DNA from: Longivirga sp036510975 | Lineage (GTDB): Bacteria; Actinomycetota; Actinomycetes; S36-B12; CAIYMF01 | DNA length: 23,558 nucleotides | NCBI GenBank assembly: GCA_036510975.1 | Contig: DATCCY010000063.1 | Span: forward strand, 1-23,558 | Direction of reading: 5' to 3' | Shown: positions 23,298 to 23,558 of the stretch, one piece after another | Layout of the letters: each line of letters starts with the position of its first letter | Numbering within the stretch: the stretch's first letter is position 1 | The notes under the pieces: generated by a model | Databases searched by the model: none | What the model was told of the DNA's origin: nothing | The model's input: the letters and a program-made list of their open reading frames with translations, nothing else | Program-made: the position numbers and the translations under genes

Positions 23298-23558
23298 GTC
23301 GGCCGAGAGCGGTCACCAGGATCCTGCGAGCCCACGCCGCGCCGACCGTCTCGACGAGTCGTTTCACAGGATGGAAGCGCCAAGGCGATGCCGCATCTTT
23401 CGCAGGTCATTGGCGTGGAGCAGTGGGCGACTTGCCGTCGGCATGGCGCAGAAACCGGCTTGTGAACGAGACAGCCAGGCTGCGTGACAGCCCAGGCCAG
23501 CGGGCGATTAGTGGGATTCGAGCTGCTTGTCGCCAACTAGTGCTTCTCGGCGTTAGTT
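23298..23558. other. Region after ligC without a recognisable gene
   Basis: I find no supported gene or clear intrinsic terminator here. The 95-aa minus-strand open frame looks like a random GC-rich frame, though a gene entering from beyond the right edge cannot be excluded. Confidence 0.4.

Overview
The window is high-GC DNA with GTGA/ATGA-coupled genes and actinobacterial-style regulators and catabolic enzymes. It most likely comes from an actinobacterium's accessory chromosome or a large plasmid; the genus cannot be read from the sequence. It holds two blocks: a defence/mobile block (about 1-11400) and an aromatic-acid catabolic block (about 11690-23300).

Defence block. At the left edge is the N-terminal part of a TOTE-type primase-helicase gene on the minus strand, broken by an in-frame TGA at 207-209 and cut by the window edge. 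Then comes a ~450-bp non-coding repeat (A, 1197-1647). A second copy (B, 10414-10868) lies 9.2 kb away in the same orientation, with a partial third copy (C, about 10218-10288) just before it. Each full copy has two 15-bp palindromes ~300 bp apart, nested inverted repeats, and a segment like the reverse complement of a tmRNA/tRNA 3' end. Between the repeats are an AbiEi/AbiEii toxin-antitoxin pair (plus strand) and a complete type I Wadjet operon jetA-jetB-jetC-jetD (minus strand, all junctions overlapping by 4 nt). Just right of repeat B is a Phd/YefM-RelE toxin-antitoxin pair whose toxin stop codon lies inside the repeat.

Catabolic block. The genes encode a complete protocatechuate 4,5-cleavage route. 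On the minus strand are an IclR regulator, pobA (4-hydroxybenzoate to protocatechuate) and a short MetE-like protein. An aromatic-type aldehyde dehydrogenase lies convergent to these. Divergent from the IclR gene is an eight-gene operon: ligK, ligU, a DUF1932 dehydrogenase, ligJ, ligI, ligA, ligB, ligC. The flow is aldehyde -> 4-hydroxybenzoate -> protocatechuate (PobA) -> carboxyhydroxymuconate semialdehyde (LigAB) -> 2-pyrone-4,6-dicarboxylate (LigC) -> oxalomesaconate (LigI) -> tautomer (LigU) -> carboxyhydroxyoxoadipate (LigJ) -> pyruvate + oxaloacetate (LigK). Two matching palindromes TTCCGT-NNN-ACGGAA, one in front of pobA and one between the IclR gene and ligK, look like the IclR operators that tie the upper and lower pathway together.

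The points most worth a second look are the structured repeat pair around the AbiE-Wadjet cassette, the shared IclR operator, the unassigned DUF1932 dehydrogenase embedded by overlaps in the lig operon, and the MetE-like gene behind pobA.
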